NCBI RefSeq assembly: GCF_010500925.1
Contig: NZ_QVMG01000018.1
Coordinates: forward strand, 1 to 40,583
DNA length: 40,583 nt
From: Parabacteroides sp. 52
Lineage (GTDB): Bacteria; Bacteroidota; Bacteroidia; Bacteroidales; Tannerellaceae
Reading direction: 5' to 3'
Position numbers and translations under genes: made by a program. Below the pieces are notes generated by a model. The model did no database searches. It was not told where the DNA came from and was given only the letters and a program-made list of their open reading frames with translations. Below, one piece after another: positions 7,144-14,933 of this stretch. Numbering within the stretch: position 1 is the first letter of the stretch; each line of letters begins with the position of its first letter.

Positions 7144-8319
7144 ATGAAACAAACAAAGTACATAGTTCCGGTTTTAGTTACTTTCCTATTTGCCGGTCTG
7201 ATCATTTATTCTACCCGGGGGAAAGCCTCTGTAGAAGAAACCATAGAGAAAGAAACTGTGGTCTTGCCCGATACATTGAAACTCCTTTTTGTGGGGGATG
7301 TCATGGTACATTCCCGTCAGTTTGAAGCTGCTCTTTACGAAGGAGGAGATAGTATGTACAACTTCCATCCGACCTTGCAGTACATCCAAGAATATATTTC
7401 TTCGGCAGACTTTAGTATGGCGAACCTGGAGGTCCCTTTCGGGGGGAAACCTTATACTGGTTATCCGATGTTTTCTTCTCCTCCGGAAATAGTGGACGAT
7501 TTGATAAAAGCCGGTTTCAACGTTTTTTTTACAGCCAACAACCATGTGGCCGACAAAGGGAAAAAAGGGATCGAAGGGACTCTTGAACACTTAAAGAAGA
7601 GTGGTGCCTCTTTTACCGGATCTTTCAAGGACTCCCTCGAGCGGGCAGAGAACTATCCACTATTGGTAGAAGCCAAAAACATCAAACTATGTCTATTGAA
7701 TTATACCTATGGCACTAACGGGATGCCGGTATACAAACCCAATCTGGTAAACCGGATCGATACGCTTCAGATAAAAAAAGACCTGGAAAAAGCCAAGAGT
7801 CAAGCGCCCGATTATATCATTACCTGTATCCACTGGGGAGAGGAATACCAGCAGAAAGAAAATGAAAACCAACGTGAGCTCGCACGTTTTCTGGCAGAAA
7901 ACGGATCCAACCTTATTGTGGGTGCTCATCCCCATGTTGTTCAGCCTTTCGACAAGATAATTACGCAAAAAGGAGATACGGTACCGGTCATTTACTCTCT
8001 GGGTAATTTTGTTTCTAATCAGCGGTGGAGATATTCTGATTGCGGTATTGTTTTTGAAGTTATTTTGGTCAAATCAGAGAACCGGCTTGCACTCCACTCT
8101 GTCGCCTATGAACCTTTTTGGGTGAACAGATACAATGATCATATCCGCTCGCTTTATCGCATCATTCCGGTAAACGATTACTTGCGTGATTCAACAAAAT
8201 ATGAGTTGAATGCCGTAAGCCGGGGAAATATGATGCAATTTTATGATGATGCCCGGAAGACACTCCAAAATCTGACATATAGCAACTTTTACAAAAAAAA
8301 ATCTCGTTCGCACTTATAA
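7144..8319 (+). CDS. CapA family metallophosphoesterase-like protein
   Basis: Member of the CapA/PgsA-type calcineurin-like fold, which in some bacteria takes part in poly-gamma-glutamate capsule synthesis; most Bacteroidetes members are uncharacterised. The 391-residue product from ATG 7144 has an N-terminal membrane anchor or uncleaved signal (about residues 7-23). Metal-site motifs follow: FVGDVMVH, ANLEVPF, TANNHVADKG, HWGEEY and GAHPHVVQP. The frame extends upstream to a TTG at 7114, but ATG 7144 places the signal correctly. No other capsule-polymer genes (capB/capC types) are nearby, so a poly-glutamate role is not supported here. Confidence 0.87.
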   Translation: MKQTKYIVPVLVTFLFAGLIIYSTRGKASVEETIEKETVVLPDTLKLLFVGDVMVHSRQFEAALYEGGDSMYNFHPTLQYIQEYISSADFSMANLEVPFGGKPYTGYPMFSSPPEIVDDLIKAGFNVFFTANNHVADKGKKGIEGTLEHLKKSGASFTGSFKDSLERAENYPLLVEAKNIKLCLLNYTYGTNGMPVYKPNLVNRIDTLQIKKDLEKAKSQAPDYIITCIHWGEEYQQKENENQRELARFLAENGSNLIVGAHPHVVQPFDKIITQKGDTVPVIYSLGNFVSNQRWRYSDCGIVFEVILVKSENRLALHSVAYEPFWVNRYNDHIRSLYRIIPVNDYLRDSTKYELNAVSRGNMMQFYDDARKTLQNLTYSNFYKKKSRSHL

Positions 8320-8380
8320 AAAGAAGTATGTTATCAGTTGTACTAAATCGCAAGATTTTGTTGCATATGTAAATAGGCAA

Positions 8381-8938
8381 TTAAGGTGATATAAACCCAA
8401 TCGGATTACGGGGTTTATCGGACAGTTTGCGGTTGGCCTGCAATTCGGCCAGGGATTCATTAATCAGTTCGAGTTGCATGCGGGTATCTTCATGCAGGTC
8501 ATTGTAATCGGTGAATACCTCTTCGATATATTCTTTAAGTTCCTGCACTTCGGTTTTCAGCTCATTGTATTTGTCGACCGGAGGATTGGCCAGCAACCGC
8601 CTAACAGCGACAAAAGCACGCATAATGGATACATTGACTTCGATTGCTATATCACTATTAAGCACACTACTAAGCATAGATACCCCTAATTCGGTAAAAG
8701 CGTAAGGCATATAACGAGTACCTCCACGTTTTGAGGTGCAATTTTGGCACCTCAAACTGTCAAATTCATTTTTAGTCATTTCAAACATAAAATCCGAAGG
8801 AAAACGTTTGATATTATTTTTCACTGACCGTTTGAGATATTTGGTCTCAATTCCATACATCTCTGCCAGATCAAAGTCTAACATCACTCGCTGACCGCGG
8901 ATCTCATAAATTTTGGATTGGATAAGTGTGAGTTCCAT
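8381..8938 (-). CDS. ORF6N domain protein, copy 1
   Basis: A 185-residue DNA-binding-type protein with the ORF6N domain (KilA-N/phage antirepressor superfamily) at about residues 1-110 and a Glu-rich, probably coiled-coil C-terminal part. Key stretches are MLDFDLAEMYGIETKYLKR and YAFTELGVSMLSSVLNS. It is a paralogue of the gene at 12463-13032: residues 1-39 differ at one position and the last 60 or so residues are nearly identical, while about residues 40-82 are strongly divergent. A hairpin upstream (9001-9039) is also shared, so the gene is part of a duplicated module. It is not beside phage genes. The target and role are unknown; a regulator or prophage-derived selfish cassette are both possible. 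Confidence 0.88.
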   Translation of the reverse strand: MELTLIQSKIYEIRGQRVMLDFDLAEMYGIETKYLKRSVKNNIKRFPSDFMFEMTKNEFDSLRCQNCTSKRGGTRYMPYAFTELGVSMLSSVLNSDIAIEVNVSIMRAFVAVRRLLANPPVDKYNELKTEVQELKEYIEEVFTDYNDLHEDTRMQLELINESLAELQANRKLSDKPRNPIGFISP

Positions 8939-9040
8939 AGTTATTGTTGTTATGGTTTATAGTTGGAAACGTAAAAATAAGAAAAACAGAATAAAGAAAA
9001 AAAGAGGATACCCGGTTTTATCCCCTGGATATCCTCTTTG
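8388..9040 (-). repeat. Duplicated hairpin-plus-ORF6N module, copy 1
   Basis: Nucleotide similarity to 12475-13130 runs from the terminator-like hairpin, through the A-rich intergenic stretch with a conserved GGTTTATA segment, into the gene and to just before its stop codon. The best conserved parts are the 3' third of the gene (about 8391-8586, roughly 94 percent by eye against 12478-12672) and the 5' end with its upstream region. The middle of the gene is not alignable at comparable identity. No target-site duplication is evident. Confidence 0.7.
9001..9039. terminator. Hairpin terminator downstream of the tricorn gene
   Basis: AAAGAGGATA pairs with TATCCTCTTT, flanked by an A run on one side, so on the minus strand it ends in U-rich RNA. 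It sits 112 bases after the tricorn stop and before the ORF6N gene. A close copy lies at 13095-13131. Confidence 0.75.
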
Positions 9041-9151
9041 TAATCCACTTTTTTATGCTCTCTTGCCAGTAAAGACCACCGCTGTATAATCAAAGATAAA
9101 GTTTGGAATGATAAAGGTATTGATCTGAAGCTCGGTGGGAGACAATAGATT

Positions 9152-12100
9152 TTACTTATTCCATACCCGTGGACCTGGGATCGGAGCTTTCGGTTTCCGT
9201 TTTTTCAGGTCTTTCATCACCTCTTCGATCGCGCGGTTCAATTGCTGATCTTCGCCGTTCCATTCTTTGATCGGATCGTTATCCACTTCGATATCCGGAG
9301 CAACTCCGTAGTTTTCGATAATCCAATCGCCGGTTTTCGGATCGTAGCTGGTAAAGAACGGTACGCGGATATCTGTTCCGTCCATATAAGGCAGCGGGCC
9401 ACTGATGCCGACAATACCACCCCAGGTACGTGTACCGATCAGTTTACCCAGTCCCAGGGCACGGAATCCCCAAGGGAACAGGTCGCCGTCGGATGCCGAA
9501 TATTTATTGATCAGGCAGACTTTCGGTCCGATCTGTACGGCGTCGGGCACAGTTCCGATCATTGCCGAACCACGGCGCATCGTCAGGCGATACGGTTCGC
9601 GCGCCAGGCGTTCGAGGATCATCGGTGAAACATTGCCACCGCCATTGGCCCGGTCGTCGATAATCAGTCCTTCTTTATCGAGCTGCGGATAGAAATAACG
9701 GGAGAACTCATTCAATCCGTCCACACCCATATCGGGGATATAAATATAACCCACTTTGCCGTTGGTCGCTTCATCCACTTTGCGGATATTGTCCTGTATC
9801 CAGTTGTAGTGGTAAAGCGAATATTCTTCCATCAATGGACTGATTACTACCTTACGGGCACCAGCCAGTTGCGGTTTGGTGTTGAGCATCAGTTCGGTCG
9901 GCACGTCGGCTTTCCCAACCAACAGGCTATACATATCTTTTACACTATTGGTGGCAACCCCATCGATAGCTACGATGAATTCGCCCTTTTTGGCTTCTAC
10001 GCCCGGCTCGGTAAGTGGTGAACGCAGATCTTTACTCCACGACGCACCCGGCAGAATTTTTTCCAGGCGGAAGAATCCGCTCTTATCGCGGGAGATCTCA
10101 GCGCCGAGCAATCCCAATGCGATCCGCTTCGGACGGTCGGTCTCTCCCGGATTCACATACGCGTGACCGCAATTCAATTCGCCGATCAGTTCACCGATCA
10201 CATAATTCAGGTCCAGACGGGTTTTTACATAAGGCAATAATACTTCGTATTTCTTTTTCATCGCTTTCCAATCGACCCCATGCATATTCTCCACATAGAA
10301 TCCATCGCGGAATGCCCGCCATGCCTCGTCGTAGATCTGTGCCCATTCCTGCGGATAATCCACCGGAATTTTTATATTCGACAGGTTGATCGCTTCTTTC
10401 AAATCGGCCTTTCCACCGGGGATATCCATTGCGTAATATTGCGTGCCTTTGGCAAAAAGCGCCTTTTTACTTCCCGGAGTCACATACATGGACGCGCCTT
10501 CGATTACGGTCTCTTCTTTTTGTTTGGCCAGGTCGTACACCTTCGTCGCACCTTGGGAGTAATAATATACTTTCTTACCATCGGAATAGAAATTGAAATA
10601 ACGGCCACCCCGCAAAGGCAGTTTCACGATACGTTCCGCAATTCCTTCCGGATCGAAGCGGACATTGACAGCTGCTGTTTCTTCTTTTTTAGCCTCTTCT
10701 TTCTTTTCGGCTTTCAGTTCCGCGTCTTTTTCCATAAAAGGAGAAGGCGTGTCTTTTGACAATAAAGCCAGGTAAACCCCATTCATATTATTATACACAT
10801 GGTTCCACTCGGTCGATCCGTAGGTCGGATTGAAATCGCGTGCCGAAGTAAACACCAGGTATTTGCCGTCGGTGCTGAACACCGGTGAAGAAGAATCGTA
10901 CCATTTGTCGGTCACCGCGTATTCTTTCCGCTCGTTGAGGTTGTAGAGGTAGATAATCGAGAATGTGTTATCCGCCGGGCGGGAATAAGCAATCCATTGA
11001 TTATCGGGAGATATATCCGTTACACGTATCTCTGAATTGGGATCGCGAAACAGTTCGTTTACTCTTTTGGTTGCCACATCCAATAGGTTCACCCGGTTTT
11101 TCCGGTCGGTGTAAACGATCTTTTTCGCATCCGGACTCCAACGGAACGTACGGATATAAGTGTCGTTATTACGGGTCAACTGCACGGCTTCGCCGCCTGC
11201 TGCCGGTTGCAGATAAAGTTCGGTTTCTCCCGTTTCATCGGAGATATAAGCGATAGATGTGCCGTCGGGCGCCCATGCCGCGTCACGCTCATGCGCGCCG
11301 GGTGTACGGGTGATATTACGTGTCACCCCTTTGTCGACCGGCAGGTTGAACACCTCGCCGCGGGCGGTCATCACCACCCGTTCGCCACCGGGAGAAAGGC
11401 TGATGGCACGAATATATCCGCTGCCGTCTTTGATCTCGCCGCGGGCATAGATATTATCGGAAGAAAGGGAGATATTCACCTTCCGCGGTTGCCGGCTGGC
11501 GGCGTCCATGGTGTAGATATATCCGCCGTTCTCGAACACGATCGTATTGCCGTGCGCGCTGGGGAATTTGATATCATATTCGGTGAAATCGGTTACTTTG
11601 GTCGTTTGTTTGTTTTTTGTATTGTAAACGAACAGGTTCATGGTCCGGTCGCGGTCGGAGAGATAAAATATATCATCGCCGATCCACATTGGCATAATAT
11701 CCTGCGCTTTGTTACTGGTGATGTTCTCTACCGCTTTTTTGTCGGGCGAATACACCCATATATCGTCGGCCATACCCCCTTCGTAGTATTTCCAGGTACG
11801 AAATTCGCGCATCACCCGGTTGTAGGCCAGTTGTTTGCCGTCGGGCGAATAGCTGCAGAATCCTCCTTCAGGCAAAGGAATCACTTTCGAAAGACCACCT
11901 TCCCGGTCGACGGTATAAAGTTTGCCGGTGAATCCGGTACTAATCCGGTTCCGGTACACGATATGTTGCCCGGAGGGATGCCAGGCCAACACCATATTGT
12001 TCGGTCCCATACGGTCGCCCAGATCGTCGCGCTGGTTGGTCGGCGTATAGGTCAGGCGCAGGGGTTCCCCACCTGTTACGGGGATGGTGTACACCTCCGT

Positions 12101-12361
12101 GTTCCCATCGTATTGTCCGGTGAAAGCGATGGTTTTGCCATCGGGCGAGAACTTGGGGAACATCTCGTAGCCGACATGTGAAGTCAATCGTTGCGCTTCG
12201 CCGCCATTGACCGATACCTTATAAAGATCGCCGGCATACGAGAAGACGATCTCGCTCCCGTTTGTTGCCGGGAAACGTAACAAACGTGCTTCATCAGCCG
12301 CGTTTATCCCGGCCAACATACTGAAGCATACCCACAAAGAAAGAATTGATCTTTTTATCAT
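9152..12361 (-). CDS. Tricorn-like S41 family protease with WD40-like propeller
   Basis: Very large (about 1069 residues) exported serine peptidase related to archaeal tricorn protease. After a signal peptide (to about GINA) come PD40/WD40-like beta-propeller repeats (FSPDGKTIAFTG and similar, to about residue 540), a Lys/Glu-rich linker, the C1 region, a PDZ-like segment and the S41 core. By analogy with tricorn the catalytic residues are the His of LNCGHAYV, the Ser of YSASDGD and a late Glu. Likely an oligomeric peptidase that trims peptides in the periplasm. The frame opens at ATG 12373, but the best -7 box (12387-12394) makes the second Met at 12361 more plausible. By eye the gene is rich in CGG, CCG and GCG codons compared with its neighbours. 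It is flanked by two ORF6N modules. Confidence 0.9.
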   Translation of the reverse strand: MIKRSILSLWVCFSMLAGINAADEARLLRFPATNGSEIVFSYAGDLYKVSVNGGEAQRLTSHVGYEMFPKFSPDGKTIAFTGQYDGNTEVYTIPVTGGEPLRLTYTPTNQRDDLGDRMGPNNMVLAWHPSGQHIVYRNRISTGFTGKLYTVDREGGLSKVIPLPEGGFCSYSPDGKQLAYNRVMREFRTWKYYEGGMADDIWVYSPDKKAVENITSNKAQDIMPMWIGDDIFYLSDRDRTMNLFVYNTKNKQTTKVTDFTEYDIKFPSAHGNTIVFENGGYIYTMDAASRQPRKVNISLSSDNIYARGEIKDGSGYIRAISLSPGGERVVMTARGEVFNLPVDKGVTRNITRTPGAHERDAAWAPDGTSIAYISDETGETELYLQPAAGGEAVQLTRNNDTYIRTFRWSPDAKKIVYTDRKNRVNLLDVATKRVNELFRDPNSEIRVTDISPDNQWIAYSRPADNTFSIIYLYNLNERKEYAVTDKWYDSSSPVFSTDGKYLVFTSARDFNPTYGSTEWNHVYNNMNGVYLALLSKDTPSPFMEKDAELKAEKKEEAKKEETAAVNVRFDPEGIAERIVKLPLRGGRYFNFYSDGKKVYYYSQGATKVYDLAKQKEETVIEGASMYVTPGSKKALFAKGTQYYAMDIPGGKADLKEAINLSNIKIPVDYPQEWAQIYDEAWRAFRDGFYVENMHGVDWKAMKKKYEVLLPYVKTRLDLNYVIGELIGELNCGHAYVNPGETDRPKRIALGLLGAEISRDKSGFFRLEKILPGASWSKDLRSPLTEPGVEAKKGEFIVAIDGVATNSVKDMYSLLVGKADVPTELMLNTKPQLAGARKVVISPLMEEYSLYHYNWIQDNIRKVDEATNGKVGYIYIPDMGVDGLNEFSRYFYPQLDKEGLIIDDRANGGGNVSPMILERLAREPYRLTMRRGSAMIGTVPDAVQIGPKVCLINKYSASDGDLFPWGFRALGLGKLIGTRTWGGIVGISGPLPYMDGTDIRVPFFTSYDPKTGDWIIENYGVAPDIEVDNDPIKEWNGEDQQLNRAIEEVMKDLKKRKPKAPIPGPRVWNK

Positions 12362-12386
12362 ATATATTCGCATTTAGTTTTATATG

Positions 12387-12394
12387 CGAAGATA
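12387..12394 (-). promoter_or_regulatory. Probable -7 box for the tricorn gene
   Basis: Minus-strand TATCTTCG is one base off TAnnTTTG. The predicted transcript start lies about 20 bases before the ATG at 12361 and only about 7 before the ATG at 12373. Confidence 0.45.
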
Positions 12395-12462
12395 GTGAAA
12401 GCCGAATACGGAAACAAACTTGGAAGTTAATAAATTAACACGAGTTTGGAGGAGGAGTATTT

Positions 12463-13032
12463 TCATTCATTGGCGGTTATAAACCCAATCGGATTACGAG
12501 GTTTATCGGACAGTTTGCGGTTGGCTTGCAATTCGGCCAGGGATTCATTGATCAGTTCGAGTTGCATGCGGGTGTCTTCATGCAGGTCATTGTAATCGGT
12601 GAATACTTCTTCGATATATTCTTTGAGTTCCCGCACTTCGGTTTTCAGTTCATTGTATTTGTCAATCGGAGGGTTTGTCAATCGTTGGCGCATAGTTACA
12701 AAAGCACGCATAATCCCCCGGTTTACCTCAATAGCAGTAGAAGAATTGAGTATGCTACTTAGCATAGCAACACCAAGTTCAGTAAAGGCAAAAGGGGAAT
12801 ATTTGATATTACTACCCTGTTTCCTGTTCAAGGTGCCAATTTGGAACCTTGAAAGTTCTTCACGAGTGAGTTCAAACATAAAATCTTCACCTTCGAATCT
12901 TTCGGGATTTCTTCTTACCGACCGTTTGAGATACTTGGTTTCAATTCCATATATCTCAGCCAGGTCAAAGTCTAACATCACCCGCTGCCCGCGAATCTCA
13001 TAAATCTTGGATTGAATAAGTGTGAGTTCCAT
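12463..13032 (-). CDS. ORF6N domain protein, copy 2
   Basis: Paralogue (189 residues) of the protein at 8381-8938, with the same N-terminal block, the same C-terminal coiled-coil block and a different core: here RNPERFEGEDFMFELTREEL leads into a segment ending FAFTELGV, where copy 1 has a different sequence. The frame is intact and both copies keep the ORF6N signature, so both may be functional and differ in what they recognise. It lies 122 bases downstream of the fumarase stop, after a hairpin, in the same orientation as copy 1. The C-terminus ends ITANE rather than ISP, so similarity stops right at the end of the gene. Confidence 0.88.
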   Translation of the reverse strand: MELTLIQSKIYEIRGQRVMLDFDLAEIYGIETKYLKRSVRRNPERFEGEDFMFELTREELSRFQIGTLNRKQGSNIKYSPFAFTELGVAMLSSILNSSTAIEVNRGIMRAFVTMRQRLTNPPIDKYNELKTEVRELKEYIEEVFTDYNDLHEDTRMQLELINESLAELQANRKLSDKPRNPIGFITANE

Positions 13033-13131
13033 AGTTATTGCAGTTATGGTTTATACTGGAAAACGTAAATATAACAAAAACAGAATAAAGAAAAAAAGGA
13101 TACCCGGTTTTTACCCCCGGATATCCTCTTT
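12475..13131 (-). repeat. Duplicated hairpin-plus-ORF6N module, copy 2
   Basis: Second copy of the module described at 8388-9040, including the upstream hairpin (13095-13131) and the A-rich leader. Direct orientation relative to copy 1. About 3.4 kb, essentially the tricorn gene, lies between the copies. Confidence 0.7.
13095..13131. terminator. Hairpin terminator downstream of fumarase
   Basis: AGGATA pairs with TATCCT, with a CCGG-containing extension and A/T runs on both sides. Placed 24 bases after the fumarase stop on the minus strand. Near-copy of the hairpin at 9001-9039. Confidence 0.75.
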
Positions 13132-13154
13132 ATAAATATTCTGATCAAACAAAC

Positions 13155-14795
13155 TTATTTACATCCGCTGCAACGGGGTTTGAGTTGTTTGAAGAAATCG
13201 TTTCCTTTGTTATCGACAAGGATAAAGGCAGGGAAATCTTCGACTTCGATTTTCCAGATCGCTTCCATTCCCAGTTCCGGATATTCCAGACATTCAACCT
13301 TTTTGATGCTCTCTTGTGCCAGGATGGCCGCCGGGCCTCCGATACTTCCCAGGTAGAAACCACCATGCTTGGCGCATGCATCGGTCACCTGCTGGCTGCG
13401 GTTTCCTTTAGCGATCATAATCATACTACCGCCATTGGCCTGGAACAGGTCGACATACGAGTCCATACGTCCGGCTGTTGTCGGGCCGAACGAACCGGAA
13501 GGCATGCCTTTCGGTGTTTTTGCCGGACCGGCATAATATATCGGGTGATCTTTCACGTATTGAGGCAGTCCTTCGCCACGGTCGATCCGCTCTTTCAGTT
13601 TCGCGTGGGCGATATCCCGACCAACGATAATCGTTCCACTCAGAGACAAGCGGGTCGATACCGGATATTTATCCAGTTCTTTCAAGATATCAGCCATCGG
13701 CTGGTTGAGATCGATCTTCACCGCGTTGCCTTCGCCTGCCTGACGCAGTTCTTCGGGGATCAGACGTCCGGGGTTGGTTTCCATCTTTTCAATCCAGATA
13801 CCGTCTTTATTGATCTTCGCTTTGATATTCCGGTCGGCCGAGCAAGATACGCCCATACCCACAGGGCAGGAAGCGCCATGGCGTGGCAAGCGGATAATGC
13901 GGATATCGTGCGCATAGTATTTACCGCCGAACTGAGCTCCCAACCCGATATTACATGCCGCTTCGAACACTTGTTTCTCGAGTTCGATATCGCGGAATGC
14001 CTGGCCACCTTCGTTCCCTTCGGTAGGTAGGTTGTCGTAGTAATGAGCAGATGCCAATTTCACGGTTTTCAGGTTGGTTTCCGCCGAAGTACCACCGATC
14101 ACAAAAGCGATATGATACGGAGGACAGGCTGCTGTTCCCAATGTTTTCATTTTCTCTACCAGGTAAGGAACCAATGTGTCGGGATTCAACAACGCTTTGG
14201 TTTCCTGGAACAAATAGGTTTTATTTGCCGAACCACCCCCTTTGGCGACGCAGAGGAATTTGTATTCCATACCTTCGGTGGCATAGATATCGATCTGTGC
14301 GGGCAGGTTCGTTCCGGTGTTCTTTTCGTCGTACATGTTCAGAGGCACGTTCTGCGAGTAACGCAGATTATCCTCCGTATAAGTTTCATAAACTCCTTTC
14401 GACATCGCTTCGGCATCGTCGTAACCGGTCCATACCTGTTGTCCTTTTTTGGCAACGATAATAGCCGTACCCGTATCCTGGCAGAAAGGCAATTGTCCTT
14501 TGGCCGATACTTCGGCATTACGCAGGAAAGTTAACGCCACAAACTTATCGTTGTCGCTTGCTTCGGGGTCGGATAAGATCTTAGCCACCTGTGCCTGATG
14601 ATCCGGGCGCAGATAGAAAGCGACATCATGAAAACAGGTTTTCGTGAGCTGAGTCAGCGCTTCCGGTTCAACTTTCAATACTTCTTTGCCTTCAAATTCG
14701 CTGACAGATACGTAATCTTTTGTAAGCAGATAATACTCCGTTGTGTCCTTTCCCATTGGGAATGGCTCCTGATACTTAAAAGGAGGTGTTGCCAT
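13155..14795 (-). CDS. fumA: Fumarate hydratase class I
   Basis: Iron-sulfur fumarase interconverting fumarate and malate; in gut Bacteroidales it serves the reductive branch that makes succinate from oxaloacetate. The product from ATG 14795 is 546 residues, the length of a fused alpha-plus-beta class I enzyme. Motifs include PFCQDTGTA (cluster Cys in the alpha domain), a Cys-containing segment at [13 protein letters not shown] and, in the beta domain, [11 protein letters not shown] and KGNRSQ. It ends in an unusual Cys-containing tail, RCSGCK. The frame opens further upstream at 14846, but the -7 box at 14844-14851 lies exactly there, so the inner ATG is the start, with a leader of about 40 bases. 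Single-gene unit ending at a hairpin. Confidence 0.94.
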   Translation of the reverse strand: MATPPFKYQEPFPMGKDTTEYYLLTKDYVSVSEFEGKEVLKVEPEALTQLTKTCFHDVAFYLRPDHQAQVAKILSDPEASDNDKFVALTFLRNAEVSAKGQLPFCQDTGTAIIVAKKGQQVWTGYDDAEAMSKGVYETYTEDNLRYSQNVPLNMYDEKNTGTNLPAQIDIYATEGMEYKFLCVAKGGGSANKTYLFQETKALLNPDTLVPYLVEKMKTLGTAACPPYHIAFVIGGTSAETNLKTVKLASAHYYDNLPTEGNEGGQAFRDIELEKQVFEAACNIGLGAQFGGKYYAHDIRIIRLPRHGASCPVGMGVSCSADRNIKAKINKDGIWIEKMETNPGRLIPEELRQAGEGNAVKIDLNQPMADILKELDKYPVSTRLSLSGTIIVGRDIAHAKLKERIDRGEGLPQYVKDHPIYYAGPAKTPKGMPSGSFGPTTAGRMDSYVDLFQANGGSMIMIAKGNRSQQVTDACAKHGGFYLGSIGGPAAILAQESIKKVECLEYPELGMEAIWKIEVEDFPAFILVDNKGNDFFKQLKPRCSGCK

Positions 14796-14843
14796 ATTCT
14801 TTACTATTAGTTTATTATTTGATTTGTCTTTTTTTGCAATGGG

Positions 14844-14851
14844 CAAAAGTA
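14844..14851 (-). promoter_or_regulatory. -7 promoter box for fumarase
   Basis: Minus-strand TACTTTTG matches TAnnTTTG, 49 bases before the ATG at 14795. It decides the start by overlapping the longer ORF's first codon. Confidence 0.65.
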
Positions 14852-14917
14852 AAGAATAATTTGCTATAGCCGGACACAGGTTATCAATAATTTAGGAAAG
14901 AAGTGAAAAGAATTATT

Positions 14918-14925
14918 TACATTTG
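14918..14925 (+). promoter_or_regulatory. -7 box very close to the protease start codon
   Basis: TACATTTG fits the consensus but ends only 8 bases before the ATG at 14934. If used, the mRNA would have almost no leader. Confidence 0.5.
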
Positions 14926-14933
14926 TCATTCGT

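Noticed and set aside
7144..8319. Poly-gamma-glutamate capsule synthesis locus
   Set aside because: Only the CapA-like gene is present; ligase-type partners (capB, capC) are missing.
11207..12181. 324-residue plus-strand frame opposite the tricorn gene
   Set aside because: It is a shadow of a GC-rich, propeller-coding strand; the minus-strand protein has domains and a signal peptide, while this frame shows none.
13185..14030. 281-residue plus-strand frame opposite fumarase
   Set aside because: Antisense shadow of conserved fumarase sequence, without a promoter box or recognizable motifs.
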